DNA of 64,000 bases from Streptosporangium sp. NBC_01495 (GTDB lineage: Bacteria > Actinomycetota > Actinomycetes > Streptosporangiales > Streptosporangiaceae). Location: NCBI RefSeq assembly GCF_036250735.1, contig NZ_CP109430.1, positions 9,114,001 through 9,178,000 of the forward strand, given 5' to 3'. The notes below the pieces were generated by a model. It was not told where the DNA came from, did not search any database, and was given only the letters and a program-made list of their open reading frames with translations. Each line of letters opens with the position of its first letter. Position 1 is the first letter of the stretch. The position numbers and the translations under genes were made by a program. Below are positions 24,329-33,855 of this stretch, one piece after another.

Positions 24329-25936
24329 TCACGGGCCTGGCGCGGATCCGACGCCCGGTGCCGGCCAGAAGCCGAGATTGTGGTCGGCGGCGTAGTCGAC
24401 CGATTTGATCGCGTCCGGCTCCAAAGACTGGGTGTGCGGGACGGGGAGGGCACGGTCGAAGCGCTCCCAGCGAGGCAGCCCTTTTCCGTTGGGATCGCCC
24501 GTCCGGGCGAAGTTGGTCCAGTAGGCGATCATCTGGTCGGACAGCCTCCGCTGGGCCGGGGTGAACGTGACCGTCTTCTCGGCGAACAGGTACGGCATGT
24601 CGCCCGCATGGTAGGCGCCCCAGGGAAAGTCCGTCCCCAACGGCAGGAACATCGGGGCTCGGCGGTCGGCGAACTGGTAGGCGTACGTTGGTGTCTTCCC
24701 GCTGAGCAGCTCGTTCTGCTCGAAGGTGGCCCTGGCCCACATGCGGTCGGTGATCACGGCGGCCCACGCCAGCCCCGGCGAGCCGTACCGGGCTACCGGA
24801 TACCGCGCGCGCACCCTCGCCGCGTCCTTGCCGAACGCGGTCTTCAGCAGCCTGTCGTACTGCTCGGTGGTAACCGGCCTGCCCGCCACGTCGTGGAACA
24901 ACCCGACGAAGATCCGGTGCTCGTCGCGAGTCGCCCCGGAGATCACCGGAACCCGGTGGAAACGACCCGCCCGCAACTCCGCGGACGGCGATCTGGGCAG
25001 CGTCTCGCTTCCGTAGGCGTATGTCTGGAACATGTTCATGATCTGCGGCACTTCGAGGATCTTCTTCACCGGGAGGGCCCGCAGGCAGCGGAGATCCTTA
25101 CAGCCGAGCCGCGGGGCCACATACGTTCCCATCTTCTCGACCTCCGCCACCGTGCGCCAGGCGTAGGACGGGTAGGCGGGAACGCCCTCACCCATGCTGC
25201 CTGCGAGCATGTCCATCATGCCCTCGCCGCTCTGCATGACGGCCCGGTCGAACAGCCCTCCGCCGCCCGGCGAGGTCAGGTGCCCGCTGATGCTCAGCGC
25301 GCCCCACGAGACGCCGAACACCGTCACGTTCGCCGGATCCCCGCCGAACGCGGCGGCATTGCGGCGAACCCAGCGCAGAGCCGCCTGCTGGTCCTGCAGA
25401 CCGTACGTGCCCGATCCCCCAAGCCCCGGGTACCCGAAGCCGCCGAACACCCCGAGCCGGTAGTTGATCGTGACGACCACCACATCCCCGCGGGTGGCGA
25501 TCCGGCGCACGTCGCTGAGGTCGCCGGAGCCCAGGGCTCCGTCGCCGTGGATCCACACCATCACCGGCCGACTCTTTTCGGGCGTGCGCGGCGCCGTCAC
25601 GTTGAGGAACAGGCAGTCCTCATCGGAGCCGGCCACCTTGGCGTAGTCACTTCCCACCTGCGGGCACACGCTGCCCGGCCTGGTGGCCTCCCTGATCCCG
25701 GTCCAGGCTCGCACCGGCGCCGGCGAGTTCCACCGCAGCTCACCCACCGGCGGGGCCGCGTAGGGAATCCCCTGGAAGATCCGGTGCTCACTCGTCACCG
25801 TCCCCCGTACGGCTCCCGCGTCCGTCCGGACCAAGGTCTCGCCGGCCTTTTCCGGCGCCCGGCCCTCGGGCACGCTCGCACACGCCGACACCAGCATCGT
25901 CGCCGCCACCGCGGCACTCGTCGCTTTCCGTCTCAT
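24329..25936 (-). CDS. type-B carboxylesterase, probable lipoprotein
   Basis: 535 residues (ATG 25936; ATG 25945 also in frame). The lipobox-like LVSAC suggests a lipid-anchored exported enzyme. Family landmarks: GIPYAAPPVGELRW, EDCLFLNV, oxyanion-loop VWIHGDGALGSG, nucleophile elbow GVSWGALS with the catalytic Ser, the acid-region ATRDEH, and AYHAGDMPYLF containing the catalytic His. The elbow GVSWG in place of GESAG and HGDGAL in place of HGGG are unusual and may narrow substrate choice. It hydrolyses carboxylic esters; natural substrate unknown. The 326-bp gap to the next gene (25937-26262) holds no convincing gene. Confidence 0.88.
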   Translation of the reverse strand: MRRKATSAAVAATMLVSACASVPEGRAPEKAGETLVRTDAGAVRGTVTSEHRIFQGIPYAAPPVGELRWNSPAPVRAWTGIREATRPGSVCPQVGSDYAKVAGSDEDCLFLNVTAPRTPEKSRPVMVWIHGDGALGSGDLSDVRRIATRGDVVVVTINYRLGVFGGFGYPGLGGSGTYGLQDQQAALRWVRRNAAAFGGDPANVTVFGVSWGALSISGHLTSPGGGGLFDRAVMQSGEGMMDMLAGSMGEGVPAYPSYAWRTVAEVEKMGTYVAPRLGCKDLRCLRALPVKKILEVPQIMNMFQTYAYGSETLPRSPSAELRAGRFHRVPVISGATRDEHRIFVGLFHDVAGRPVTTEQYDRLLKTAFGKDAARVRARYPVARYGSPGLAWAAVITDRMWARATFEQNELLSGKTPTYAYQFADRRAPMFLPLGTDFPWGAYHAGDMPYLFAEKTVTFTPAQRRLSDQMIAYWTNFARTGDPNGKGLPRWERFDRALPVPHTQSLEPDAIKSVDYAADHNLGFWPAPGVGSAPGP

Positions 25937-26262
25937 GCCCTCCACGCTGTCAATGGACGGGCTGCTCCGGCAGATTCATCGATCCCGAGCACCCCAGGAC
26001 AAATGTCCTCTCGGAGTGGCCCTGGATCCGGACGCAGCCGTCGCACGGTTGCGTGCGCCACCCGCTGACCAGTGTGAGCACGACGTCCCTGACGAGGACG
26101 TCGCCCGGCTTCGCCCGCTCAGGCACGCGAACCTCGACGTACCGGGCTGCCACGGCTTCCGCGCCGGCGTCCCGGCCGGCGGCGGCCTGCGTCCGCTGCG
26201 CGACCCGGCCGGCCGGACCGGCCGGCCGGGTCGCCCTCAGGTTCCCCTCGTCCGATGAATCG

Positions 26263-27495
26263 TCAGCACTGGCTGTCGGCGAGGACCCAGTGGTTGGGAC
26301 CGGTCTGCCTGAGGCCGTGCGTGACCATGGTGTTCCACAGGCCCATGGCGTTGTTGGACCCGTTGGCGTAGGTGTAGCCGCCGGACTGGTAGGCCCGTCC
26401 GGCGGTGGTGTGGGCGTAGTTGCTAGCCCGCACGCAGGTCTGGGGCACCGTCGGGGTCGGGGTGGGGGTCGGCGTGGCGGTCGGGGGCGGGGTCGGCTGT
26501 GTCCCACCGGTCAGGCCGAAGAACTGCGCGTCGTGATAGGCCGAGCAGATGGTGTCGAGGAAGTACGCCGCCGCGCTGCCGCACTGGTCGGCGCCGCCGC
26601 CGGGATCGATCGGCAGGCCGTGCCCCATGCCCGTGATCTCGTACACGCGCACCGCGTCGCTCCCGTACACCTTCAGGGAGGTGCCGCCGGTGAGGCTCCG
26701 CGTGGAGGTGGGGCTCTGCGAGACCCCCCGCACGTTCGTCCACTGGTCGCGCAGCTGGGCCGCGTTGGCCGGGACAACGGTGTAGTCGGACAGCCCCTGC
26801 CAGATCGCGACGCGCGGATACGGCCCCGAGTAGCCGGAGTGGGCGTTGCGCACCAGGTCGCCCCACTGCTGCGGGGTCTTGCTGACCGGACCGTACTGGC
26901 AGGTGGAGGCCTGGAGCAGGCTGGCGGCGCACCGGTAGGCGAGCCCCGCCCCGATCGAGCCGCCCGCGAAGACGTCCGGGTACGTGGCGAGCATGACCGC
27001 CGACATGGCGCCGCCCGCCGACAGCCCGCTGACGTAGACGCGCGCCGGGTCGGTCCCGTAGTTGGAGACCGCGTAGGCGACCATGGCGCGGATCGAGGCG
27101 GCCTCGCCCTGGCCCCGGGTGGTGTCGCCGGTCTCGAACCAGTTGAAGCAGCTCGACGAGTTGTTCGCGCTGCCGGTCTGCGGCAGCACGAGGGTGAATC
27201 CCGACTGGTCGGCGTACTTGCGCCATCCCGAGTTGGCGAAGTAGCCGCTCGCGTTCTGTGTGCAGCCGTGCAGCAGCACCACCAGCGGGCGTCCGGCGGT
27301 CGACCCGTCGGGACGGTAGCTGAACATGGTGAGGTTGCCGGGATTGCTGCCGAACGAGCCGACCTGGACGAGCGACGCGGCCCGCGCGGGAGCCGTCGTC
27401 GCGGTCGCCACGCCGAGTGATCCGAGCAGCCCGAGCGACAGGGTGAGGAGGATGCGGAGGGTGCGGAGAAGTCCCGCTGGAAAGGTTGCGGCCAT
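26263..27495 (-). CDS. secreted PHB depolymerase/feruloyl esterase-family hydrolase
   Basis: 410 residues. Signal peptide (to about residue 40), then an alpha/beta-hydrolase with VVLLHGCTQNASGY, nucleophile GLSAGGAMS, Asp in WQGLSDYTV and His in GMGHGLPID. This is the esterase PHB depolymerase family (polyhydroxyalkanoate, acetyl xylan or feruloyl esterases). A Pro-Thr linker (about residues 335-352) leads to a C-terminal domain of about 57 residues bounded by two Cys (TCVRASNYAH...VLADSQC), probably for polymer binding. The upstream interval 27496-27612 contains nothing recognised. Confidence 0.9.
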   Translation of the reverse strand: MAATFPAGLLRTLRILLTLSLGLLGSLGVATATTAPARAASLVQVGSFGSNPGNLTMFSYRPDGSTAGRPLVVLLHGCTQNASGYFANSGWRKYADQSGFTLVLPQTGSANNSSSCFNWFETGDTTRGQGEAASIRAMVAYAVSNYGTDPARVYVSGLSAGGAMSAVMLATYPDVFAGGSIGAGLAYRCAASLLQASTCQYGPVSKTPQQWGDLVRNAHSGYSGPYPRVAIWQGLSDYTVVPANAAQLRDQWTNVRGVSQSPTSTRSLTGGTSLKVYGSDAVRVYEITGMGHGLPIDPGGGADQCGSAAAYFLDTICSAYHDAQFFGLTGGTQPTPPPTATPTPTPTPTVPQTCVRASNYAHTTAGRAYQSGGYTYANGSNNAMGLWNTMVTHGLRQTGPNHWVLADSQC

Positions 27496-27612
27496 GACGT
27501 GCTCCTTCGTGGCCTTGTGACCTGTATCACCGGCCCTTACCAGCGCACGTTAAAACCGCCGTAACCCCTTCGACATGTTCACGAGACACACTCTTCGTCT
27601 CCGCGTTATGGA

Positions 27613-28023
27613 TCACACGGGGGCGGGCGGGGCTTTCCCTCCCCGAACGTCACGAACTTTTCCGGCTCTTCGGGCCTTCCGACCTCCCCGAACCGCGCGG
27701 AGGCCCTCCACGGGACCCCTCGGCGACCGCCGCGAGGCATCACTCCCCGAAGCGATTCCCGTTCCGACTTCGGGTCCGGATCCGACTTCGGCTCCGAGTC
27801 CGACTCCGGGTCCAGCTCCGAGCCCGGCTCCGGCTCCGGCTCCGGCGCCGGTGGGAGGCGGCCGGTCGTCCGCCCGCAGCCGGGCGGCATGTTGGTAGGC
27901 GGTCACGGCGGCGACGAACATAGCGGTCAGACCGATCACGGAGGGATCATTCCCCCGCCCGGCACGACGACACCACCGCGAGCGAGAGCCCTTGGTCGTG
28001 TCCCGGACAACGGATTCCCTCAC
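27613..28023 (-). CDS. possible small one-helix membrane protein
   Basis: About 136 residues from GTG 28023 with GGGAGG 4 nt upstream. A basic N-terminus (KGSRSRWCRRAGRG) is followed by one hydrophobic segment (SVIGLTAMFVAAVTAYQ) and a long low-complexity tail of alternating Gly/Ala/Pro encoded by hexanucleotide repeats. It is divergent from hrpB. No homology is recognised; the tail composition makes it uncertain that the whole ORF is translated. Confidence 0.3.
   Translation of the reverse strand: MRESVVRDTTKGSRSRWCRRAGRGNDPSVIGLTAMFVAAVTAYQHAARLRADDRPPPTGAGAGAGAGLGAGPGVGLGAEVGSGPEVGTGIASGSDASRRSPRGPVEGLRAVRGGRKARRAGKVRDVRGGKAPPAPV
27761..27852. repeat. TCCGRS hexanucleotide repeat
   Basis: About fifteen units of TCCGAC/TCCGGC/TCCGAG run in tandem with little interruption (GACTTCGGGTCCGGATCCG onward). 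On the minus strand the period keeps the frame of the possible small membrane protein. Confidence 0.85.
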
Positions 28024-28162
28024 CGTCACCTCCCGATCGTCACCGGCCCATGCCGGAACGGCCCCCGCCGGTCACGCACCACTCACGGGACGAGGGTGGG
28101 GTCCGGAATGGACCGTTTCGGACCGCGTCTCACCCGGTACCGGACTCGGGGACACTGGACGG

Positions 28163-30991
28163 GTGCGTTCCGACTGGTCCGGCCTGCCCGTACGCCACGC
28201 CCTGCCCGAGTTGCTCGCGGCACTGGACGGGCGGGGCGTCGCCGTGCTCACCGCTCCCCCGGGCACCGGCAAGACCACGCTCGTCCCGCTCGCGCTGGCC
28301 GGGCTCCTCGACGGCTCGGCACCGAAGCGGGTGATCGTGGCCGAGCCGAGGCGGATGGCGGTACGGGCGGCGGCGAGGCGGATGGCGTGGCTGCTGGAGT
28401 CCGAGGTGGGCGCGGAGGTCGGGTTCTCGATACGCGGCGAGCGCAAGGTCGGTCCGAGGACGGTCGTCGAGGTCGTCACCACGGGAGTCCTCCTGCAGCG
28501 GCTGCAGCGCGACCCCGAGCTCGAAGGCGTGGACGCGGTCCTGCTCGACGAGTGCCACGAGCGCCACCTGGACGCCGACACCGCCCTGGCCTTCCTCCTG
28601 GACGTCCGCGCCGCGCTCCGCCCCGACCTGCGGATCGTCGCCACCTCCGCCACGGCCGACGCCGCCCCCTGGGCCCGCCTTCTCGGCTCCCCCGCAGCTC
28701 CCCCGCCCCCCGGCGGATCCTCCCCATCCGACGCCCCCGGCCACCCCGGCGACCTGGGCCACCCGGGCGACCCGGGCGACCCGGGCGACCCCGGCGACCC
28801 CGGCGACCCCGGCGACCCCGCGCCGATCGTGCACGCCTCCGGCACCATGCACCCGGTCACGCCCGTCTGGGCCCCGCCCGCCGGGACCATCGCACCGCCC
28901 CACGGCATGCGGGTCGACCCGGCGTTCCTGGCCCACGTCGCCGGTGTCGTACGGCGTGCGCTGGCCGAGCACGAGGGGGACGTGCTCTGCTTCCTGCCGG
29001 GCGTCGGCGAGATCGGCCGGGTGGCCGCGATGCTCCCCGGTGTCGACGTCCTCCAGGTGCACGGCCAGGCCCCGGCCCGCGTCCAGGACGCGGTCCTGTC
29101 CCCCGGCGACGGGAGAAGGGTGGTGCTCGCCACCTCGGTCGCCGAGTCGAGCCTGACCGTCCCGGGCGTGCGGATCGTGGTCGACTCCGGCCTGGCCAGG
29201 GAGCCCCGCACCGACCACGCCCGAGGTCTCGGCTCGCTCACCACCGTCCGCGCGTCCAGGGCCTCGGCCACCCAGCGGGCGGGACGGGCGGGCCGCGAGG
29301 CCCCGGGCGTGGTCTACCGGTGCTGGTCGCGGGCCGAGCACGACCGGCTGCCCGAGCACGCGCGACCGGAGATCGCGCTCGCCGATCTGACCGGCTTCGC
29401 CCTCCAGGTCGCCTGCTGGGGCGACCCCGCGGCCACCGGCCTGGCCCTGCTCGACGCGCCACCACCCGCCGCGATGGACGCCGCCCGCCGCACCCTGTAC
29501 GCCCTGGGCGCCCTGGACTCCCCCGGCACCTCGCGGCCACCGAACGCGCCGGGGTATTCGCCGGAGCACTCGCAGGACCTTCCCGCGGGCCGGGTGACCG
29601 ACCGGGGACGGCGGATGGCCGGGGTCGGGGTCCATCCGCGCCTGGCGCGCGCCCTGATCGACGCCGGCACGGACACCGGCACGGACGGGATCGGCGCCGG
29701 GCCCCGGGCCGCCGAGGTCGTGGCGCTGCTGTCGGAGCAGCTGCCCCGGGACGCGGGCGACGACCTGGTGGCGGTCTGGCGTTCCGCACGCCAGGGCGGT
29801 GACGGCTTCTCCGCCCGGTGGCGCCAGGAGGCAGGACGCCTGGCCAGGGCCGTGCCCGCAACCGATCGGCGCCGGGGGCGGAAGCCCGCCGCCACGGCCC
29901 GGCAGGGCAAGGGGGATGCCGGAAGCAAGGCCGCGAGGAGCGGGGGCGCGGCGTCCGGCGTTGACAGCGCCCCTCCCCGGAGCGCCGGGGCGGCCGGGGG
30001 TGACGGCGCGGTGATCGGGATGGTCGGCGGTGACGACGCGGTGGCCGGGACGGTCGTGGCGCTGGCCTACCCGGAGCGGGTCGCGCGGCGGCGCGGCGGA
30101 TCGTACCTGATGGCCTCGGGAACGGCCGCGGAGCTGCCGCGCGGGTCGCGGCTGGGCACGGCGAAGTGGCTGGCCATCGCGGTCGCGGACCGGCCCACCG
30201 GAGCGGCGTCCGCCAGGATCAGGCAGGCGGTGGTGATCGACGAGGAGATCGCCAGGATCGCCGCGGCCTCCCTCTACGGCTCCGCCGAGGAGATCACCTG
30301 GCATGTGCCGCCGGGAGAGCGGCGCGGCGACGTGTCGGCGCGCCGGGTGGAGCGGCTGGGCGCGATCGAGCTGTCCAGCCGCGCGCTCCGCGGCGCCGAC
30401 GTGCGGCCCGCCGTCCTGGAGGGCCTGCGTTCCGAGGGCCTGTCGATCCTGCGCTGGACGCCCGAGGCCGTCGCCCTGCGCGAGCGGCTGGCCTTCTGCC
30501 GCCGTACGCTCGGCGACCCGTGGCCCGCGACCGACGACGACGCGCTGATCGGCGCGGCCGACCGCTGGCTGGAGCCCGAGCTGTCGCGGGCCCGCCGCCG
30601 GTCCGACCTGGAGCGCCTCGACGTGGTCTCCGCGCTGCACCGCCTGGTCCCGTGGAACGCCCGGCTGGCGGAGACGGCCCCGGAGCGGGTCGAGGTGCCG
30701 AGCGGGTCGCGGATCAGGATCGACTACTCGGGTGAGCAACCGGTGCTGGCGGCCAAGGTGCAGGAACTGTTCGGCTGGGCCGAGGCCCCACGCGTCGCGG
30801 GGGTTCCGCTGGTGATCCACCTGCTCTCCCCGGCGGGCCGCCCGGCCGCCGTCACCGCCGACCTGGCCTCGTTCTGGCGCGAGGGCTACCGCGCGGTCCG
30901 CGCCGAGCTCCGCGGGCGCTACCCCAGGCATCCCTGGCCCGACGATCCCCTGTCGGCCACCGCCACCCGGCGTACCAACCCCCGCCGCTGA
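28163..30991 (+). CDS. hrpB: ATP-dependent helicase HrpB (DExH-box)
   Basis: 942 residues from GTG 28163. Helicase motifs: I APPGTGKTTLVPLAL (about 33), Ia VAEPRRMA, Q-independent RecA1 with DECH box (LLDECHERHLD), III ATSATADA, then RecA2 with VLATSVAESSLTVPGVR and QRAGRAGREAPGVVYR. The HA2/OB-like and HrpB-specific C-terminal parts follow (DDPLSATATRR end). HrpB proteins are putative RNA helicases of unknown substrate. Two insertions stand out: a collagen-like (GDP)n run between RecA1 and RecA2 (about 28739-28820) and a Gly/Ala/Lys-rich linker (about 29855-30045). In-frame codons extend upstream to 27992, but the conserved region begins at this GTG. Confidence 0.92.
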   Translation: MRSDWSGLPVRHALPELLAALDGRGVAVLTAPPGTGKTTLVPLALAGLLDGSAPKRVIVAEPRRMAVRAAARRMAWLLESEVGAEVGFSIRGERKVGPRTVVEVVTTGVLLQRLQRDPELEGVDAVLLDECHERHLDADTALAFLLDVRAALRPDLRIVATSATADAAPWARLLGSPAAPPPPGGSSPSDAPGHPGDLGHPGDPGDPGDPGDPGDPGDPAPIVHASGTMHPVTPVWAPPAGTIAPPHGMRVDPAFLAHVAGVVRRALAEHEGDVLCFLPGVGEIGRVAAMLPGVDVLQVHGQAPARVQDAVLSPGDGRRVVLATSVAESSLTVPGVRIVVDSGLAREPRTDHARGLGSLTTVRASRASATQRAGRAGREAPGVVYRCWSRAEHDRLPEHARPEIALADLTGFALQVACWGDPAATGLALLDAPPPAAMDAARRTLYALGALDSPGTSRPPNAPGYSPEHSQDLPAGRVTDRGRRMAGVGVHPRLARALIDAGTDTGTDGIGAGPRAAEVVALLSEQLPRDAGDDLVAVWRSARQGGDGFSARWRQEAGRLARAVPATDRRRGRKPAATARQGKGDAGSKAARSGGAASGVDSAPPRSAGAAGGDGAVIGMVGGDDAVAGTVVALAYPERVARRRGGSYLMASGTAAELPRGSRLGTAKWLAIAVADRPTGAASARIRQAVVIDEEIARIAAASLYGSAEEITWHVPPGERRGDVSARRVERLGAIELSSRALRGADVRPAVLEGLRSEGLSILRWTPEAVALRERLAFCRRTLGDPWPATDDDALIGAADRWLEPELSRARRRSDLERLDVVSALHRLVPWNARLAETAPERVEVPSGSRIRIDYSGEQPVLAAKVQELFGWAEAPRVAGVPLVIHLLSPAGRPAAVTADLASFWREGYRAVRAELRGRYPRHPWPDDPLSATATRRTNPRR
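28739..28820 (+). repeat. 9-bp GGCGACCCG tandem repeat within hrpB
   Basis: GGCGACCCG/GGCGACCCC units occur eight or nine times in a row, encoding a collagen-like Gly-Asp-Pro repeat. The period is a multiple of three so the helicase frame is preserved. Confidence 0.9.
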
Positions 30992-31109
30992 CCCCGGCGC
31001 TCCGAGAGCCCGGACGGGGCGGGCGGGATAACGCCGACGAGCCGGACAAGTCATCTGATTGAGACGTGGGACGCTTCCCCTTACGCATTCGCCGGACCAC
31101 ACTCGGTGC

Positions 31110-32516
31110 ATGTCGTGGGTGGGAAGTTCCGCAGTGGAGATCGCGGATGCCGTGCGACGGGGGAAGGTCACGGCACCCGTGGTGGTCGCCGAGCACCTCG
31201 ACGCCATCGCCGAGCGTGACGGGCGTGTCGGGGCGTTCCGCGTGGTCCTCGCCGAACGGGCGCTGGCCGAGGCGCGGGTCCTGCAGGAGCGGGAGAACCT
31301 GTCCGAGCTGCCGCTCGCCGGGGTGCCGATCGCGATCAAGGACAATGTCGCGGTCCGGGGTGAGACGTCGCGCAACGGTTCCGCGGCGACGCCCGACGTG
31401 CCCGCGGACGAGGATCACCCCGTGGTCGCCAGGCTCAGGGCGGCGGGCGCGGTGGTCGTCGGCATCACCAACGTGCCGGAGCTGTGCCTGGTCGGCTTCT
31501 CAGACAGCGTGTACGGCGTCACGCGCAACCCGTGGGACCCGAGCCGCACCCCCGGCGGCTCCTCCGGCGGGAGCGCGGCGGCCGTGGCGGCGGGGATGGT
31601 CCCGCTGGCCCACGGCGCCGACGGGCTGGGCTCGCTGCGCATCCCCGCGGCCTGCTGCGGCCTGGTCTCGATCAAGCCGGGACAGGGGCTGATCCCGCCG
31701 CCCGAGCACGACTGGTACCGGATGTCGGAGAACGGGCCGCTGGCCACGACCGTCGCCGACCTCGCCCTCGCCCTCGCCGTCATGGCGGGTGACATGTCGC
31801 TGGCGACGCCCGGCGAGAGCGAGGCCCTCGGCGTGGGCAGCGCCATCGACGACTACCCGGGCGGGCTGACCCTGTCGGAGCCGCTGAGGCTGCGGATCGC
31901 GGTCGCGCCGATGCCGCTGCCGCCGGGTCTCTCGGTGGACACCGAGTTCCAGCGGGCGGTGACCGGGGCGGCGGAGGTCCTGGGCGCGGCGGGGCACACC
32001 GTGGTGGACCACACCGAGCGGATGTCCCTCCGGATCGGCGCCGCCGCCATGGCCACCTGGTTCGCGTGTGCCAGGGGCGACGTCGAGGGCCTCGACCCAC
32101 GCAGGCTGGAGCGGCGCACCAGGTCCCTGGCCAGGGCGGGCCGGCTGCTCGCCAGGTTCGGGGCGGACGGCGCGACGGGCCGCGACCGCTGGCGCGCGTA
32201 CGGCGCCGACCAGTGGTTCGGCAACGCCGACGTGCTCGTCACCCCGACACTCGCCGCCGTACCGCCGCCCGCCGAGCGCTGGGGCCGCCGGGGGCTCCTG
32301 GCCAACGTCCGCGCCAACCTGACGTACGCGCCCGCCACCGCGGCGTGGAACATGGCCGGCTGGCCCGCCATGAACGTCCCGTACGGCAGGCACTCCAGCG
32401 GCACGCCGATCGGCGTCCAGCTCGTCGCGGCCCCTGGCGGCGAGGCGCAGCTCCTGGCCCTAGCCGGCCAGCTGGAGGCCGCCCGTCCCTGGACCCGCCA
32501 CGCCCCGCTCGCCTGA
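31110..32516 (+). CDS. amidase-signature family hydrolase
   Basis: 468 residues from ATG 31110. Ser-Ser-Lys triad elements: catalytic Lys in LPLAGVPIAIKDNVAV (about 76), and the Ser pair in RTPGGSSGGSAAAVAAG with GADGLGSLRIPAACCG (the cis-Ser and nucleophile in the signature). It hydrolyses C-N bonds of carboxamides. The nucleophile motif is G-S-L-R-I-P rather than the commoner G-S-I-R-x-P. No GatB/C-type neighbours and a C-terminus shorter than GatA argue for a stand-alone aliphatic/aryl amidase rather than GatA. Confidence 0.9.
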   Translation: MSWVGSSAVEIADAVRRGKVTAPVVVAEHLDAIAERDGRVGAFRVVLAERALAEARVLQERENLSELPLAGVPIAIKDNVAVRGETSRNGSAATPDVPADEDHPVVARLRAAGAVVVGITNVPELCLVGFSDSVYGVTRNPWDPSRTPGGSSGGSAAAVAAGMVPLAHGADGLGSLRIPAACCGLVSIKPGQGLIPPPEHDWYRMSENGPLATTVADLALALAVMAGDMSLATPGESEALGVGSAIDDYPGGLTLSEPLRLRIAVAPMPLPPGLSVDTEFQRAVTGAAEVLGAAGHTVVDHTERMSLRIGAAAMATWFACARGDVEGLDPRRLERRTRSLARAGRLLARFGADGATGRDRWRAYGADQWFGNADVLVTPTLAAVPPPAERWGRRGLLANVRANLTYAPATAAWNMAGWPAMNVPYGRHSSGTPIGVQLVAAPGGEAQLLALAGQLEAARPWTRHAPLA

Positions 32517-32639
32517 CAGCCGCTCGCCCGGACGATCCACCGGCGCGCGGAACGCGGAACGAGGGCGAGGCCGCGCGGGCGGGAAGAACCCCGCGCCGCG
32601 CGAGCATGCCGGACCGGCCCTGCCGACCTGGACGTACCA

Positions 32640-32811
32640 GGCCGAACGGACCTGACGGGCCAGGCCAGACGGACAGACCAGACGCACCGGATGAACTAGA
32701 CCAGACCGGGACCAGGCAGACCAGACGGATCAGGCCAGACGGACCGGCCTGGGCGGGTGGACGGACGGGCCGGCCTGGACGGACCAGGCCGGGCGCGTCG
32801 GACCCGGCGGG
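32640..32811. repeat. degenerate AGACGGACCAG repeat cluster
   Basis: Multiple short imperfect units (CCAGACGGACAGACCAGACG, CAGACGGATCAGGCCAGACG, GGACGGACCAGGCCGG) run from the amidase side up to the stop of the truncated aldehyde dehydrogenase gene, whose GTCAGACC end resembles the unit. The 295-bp gap holds no gene. Confidence 0.65.
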
Positions 32812-33855
32812 TCAGACCCCGGTGGGGTGCCAGACCGTCTTGGTCTCCAGGAAGGCCGTCAGGCGCCTGGTTCCGGGGTCGGCGGACCAGTCGGTCGCGG
32901 CGGGGCGGAAGACGCGCTTGAGGTTCTCCGCCGCCGCCTCCTCGCACGCGACCGCCAGGCCCTCGTCGGTGACCCCGGTGAGGTCGAGGGCGTTGACGTC
33001 CATGTGCGCGGCCAGCCAGGGGGCGATCTCGGCGGCCGAGCCGGTGAGGATGTTCACCACCCCGCCGGGCAGGTCCGAGGTGGCGAGCACCTCGGCCAGG
33101 GTGATCGAGGGCAACGGGGCGCGCTCGCTCGCGATCACGACGCAGGTGTTGCCCGTGACGATCACCGGGGCGATCACCGAGACGAGCCCCAGCAGCGGCT
33201 CGTCGGGGGCGACCACCGCGACCACGCCGGTCGGCTCCGGCGAGGAGACGTTGAAATAGGGCCCGGCGACCGGGTTGGTGGATCCGGCGACGGCAGCGAT
33301 CTTGTCGGACCACCCCGCGTACCAGACCAGCCGGTCGACGGCCGCGTCCACGACCTCCCCGGCCCTCTTCGTCCCCGCCTCCGCCAGTTCGGCGGTGAAC
33401 TGTGCCCGGCGGCCCTCCAGCATCTCGGCGACGCGGTAGAGGATCTGCCCCCGGTTGTACGCCGTGGCGCCCGACCAGCCGCCGAAGGCCTTGCGCGCGG
33501 CCGTCACCGCGTCGCGGGCGTCCTTGCGGGAGGCCCTGGACGCGTTGGCGAGGAAGTCGCCCCTGGAGGAGGCCACGGCGTAGGACCTTCCGCTCTCGGA
33601 GCGCGGGAACGCCCCGCCGATGTACAGCTTGTACGTCTTGCGCACGGCGAGCCGCGCCGCCCGCTCGCGGGCCGGGGCCGTCTCGCCCACGCCGGAACCG
33701 CCGTCCGCGGACTCCACCGGGTCCACTGATTCCACTGCGGTCTCCCCAGAGGCAGCCGGAGCCGCGGCGTCCACGGAGGCGTCGGCCCGCCGGGTCGTCT
33801 GGCCGCCGGACTGCTTGCCGGCCCTCGCCCTGCCCGGCTTCTCCGCCTTAGTCAT
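32812..33855 (-). CDS. aldehyde dehydrogenase-like protein lacking the catalytic C-terminal part
   Basis: 347 residues against about 480 for the family. A charged, Ala-rich N-terminal extension of about 70 residues leads into an ALDH N-terminal/NAD-domain region (LYIGGAFPRSESGRSY, ARKAFGGWSGATAYNRGQILYRVAEML, GPYFNVSSPEPTGVVAVVAPDEPLL, GNTCVVIASERAPL, LPGGVVNILTG). After that the protein ends early with no G-x-V-C active-site Cys and no E-L-G-G general base. It is therefore probably non-catalytic, perhaps a structural partner of the full ALDH encoded upstream. The ATG has GGAGAGG 8 nt before it. Confidence 0.8.
   Translation of the reverse strand: MTKAEKPGRARAGKQSGGQTTRRADASVDAAAPAASGETAVESVDPVESADGGSGVGETAPARERAARLAVRKTYKLYIGGAFPRSESGRSYAVASSRGDFLANASRASRKDARDAVTAARKAFGGWSGATAYNRGQILYRVAEMLEGRRAQFTAELAEAGTKRAGEVVDAAVDRLVWYAGWSDKIAAVAGSTNPVAGPYFNVSSPEPTGVVAVVAPDEPLLGLVSVIAPVIVTGNTCVVIASERAPLPSITLAEVLATSDLPGGVVNILTGSAAEIAPWLAAHMDVNALDLTGVTDEGLAVACEEAAAENLKRVFRPAATDWSADPGTRRLTAFLETKTVWHPTGV

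Noticed and set aside
25950..26258. Minus-strand frame reading YVEVRVPERAKPGDVLVRD and on through a PCDGCVRI stretch.
   Set aside because: No convincing start codon or ribosome site and no recognised family; too weak to call a gene, although it may be a decayed one.
28130..31375. Very long antisense frame opposite hrpB and the amidase gene.
   Set aside because: Typical GC-rich antisense shadow; sense frame has intact helicase and amidase motifs.
31110..32516. Naming the amidase GatA.
   Set aside because: No gatB or gatC adjacent and the sequence shows features of stand-alone amidases.
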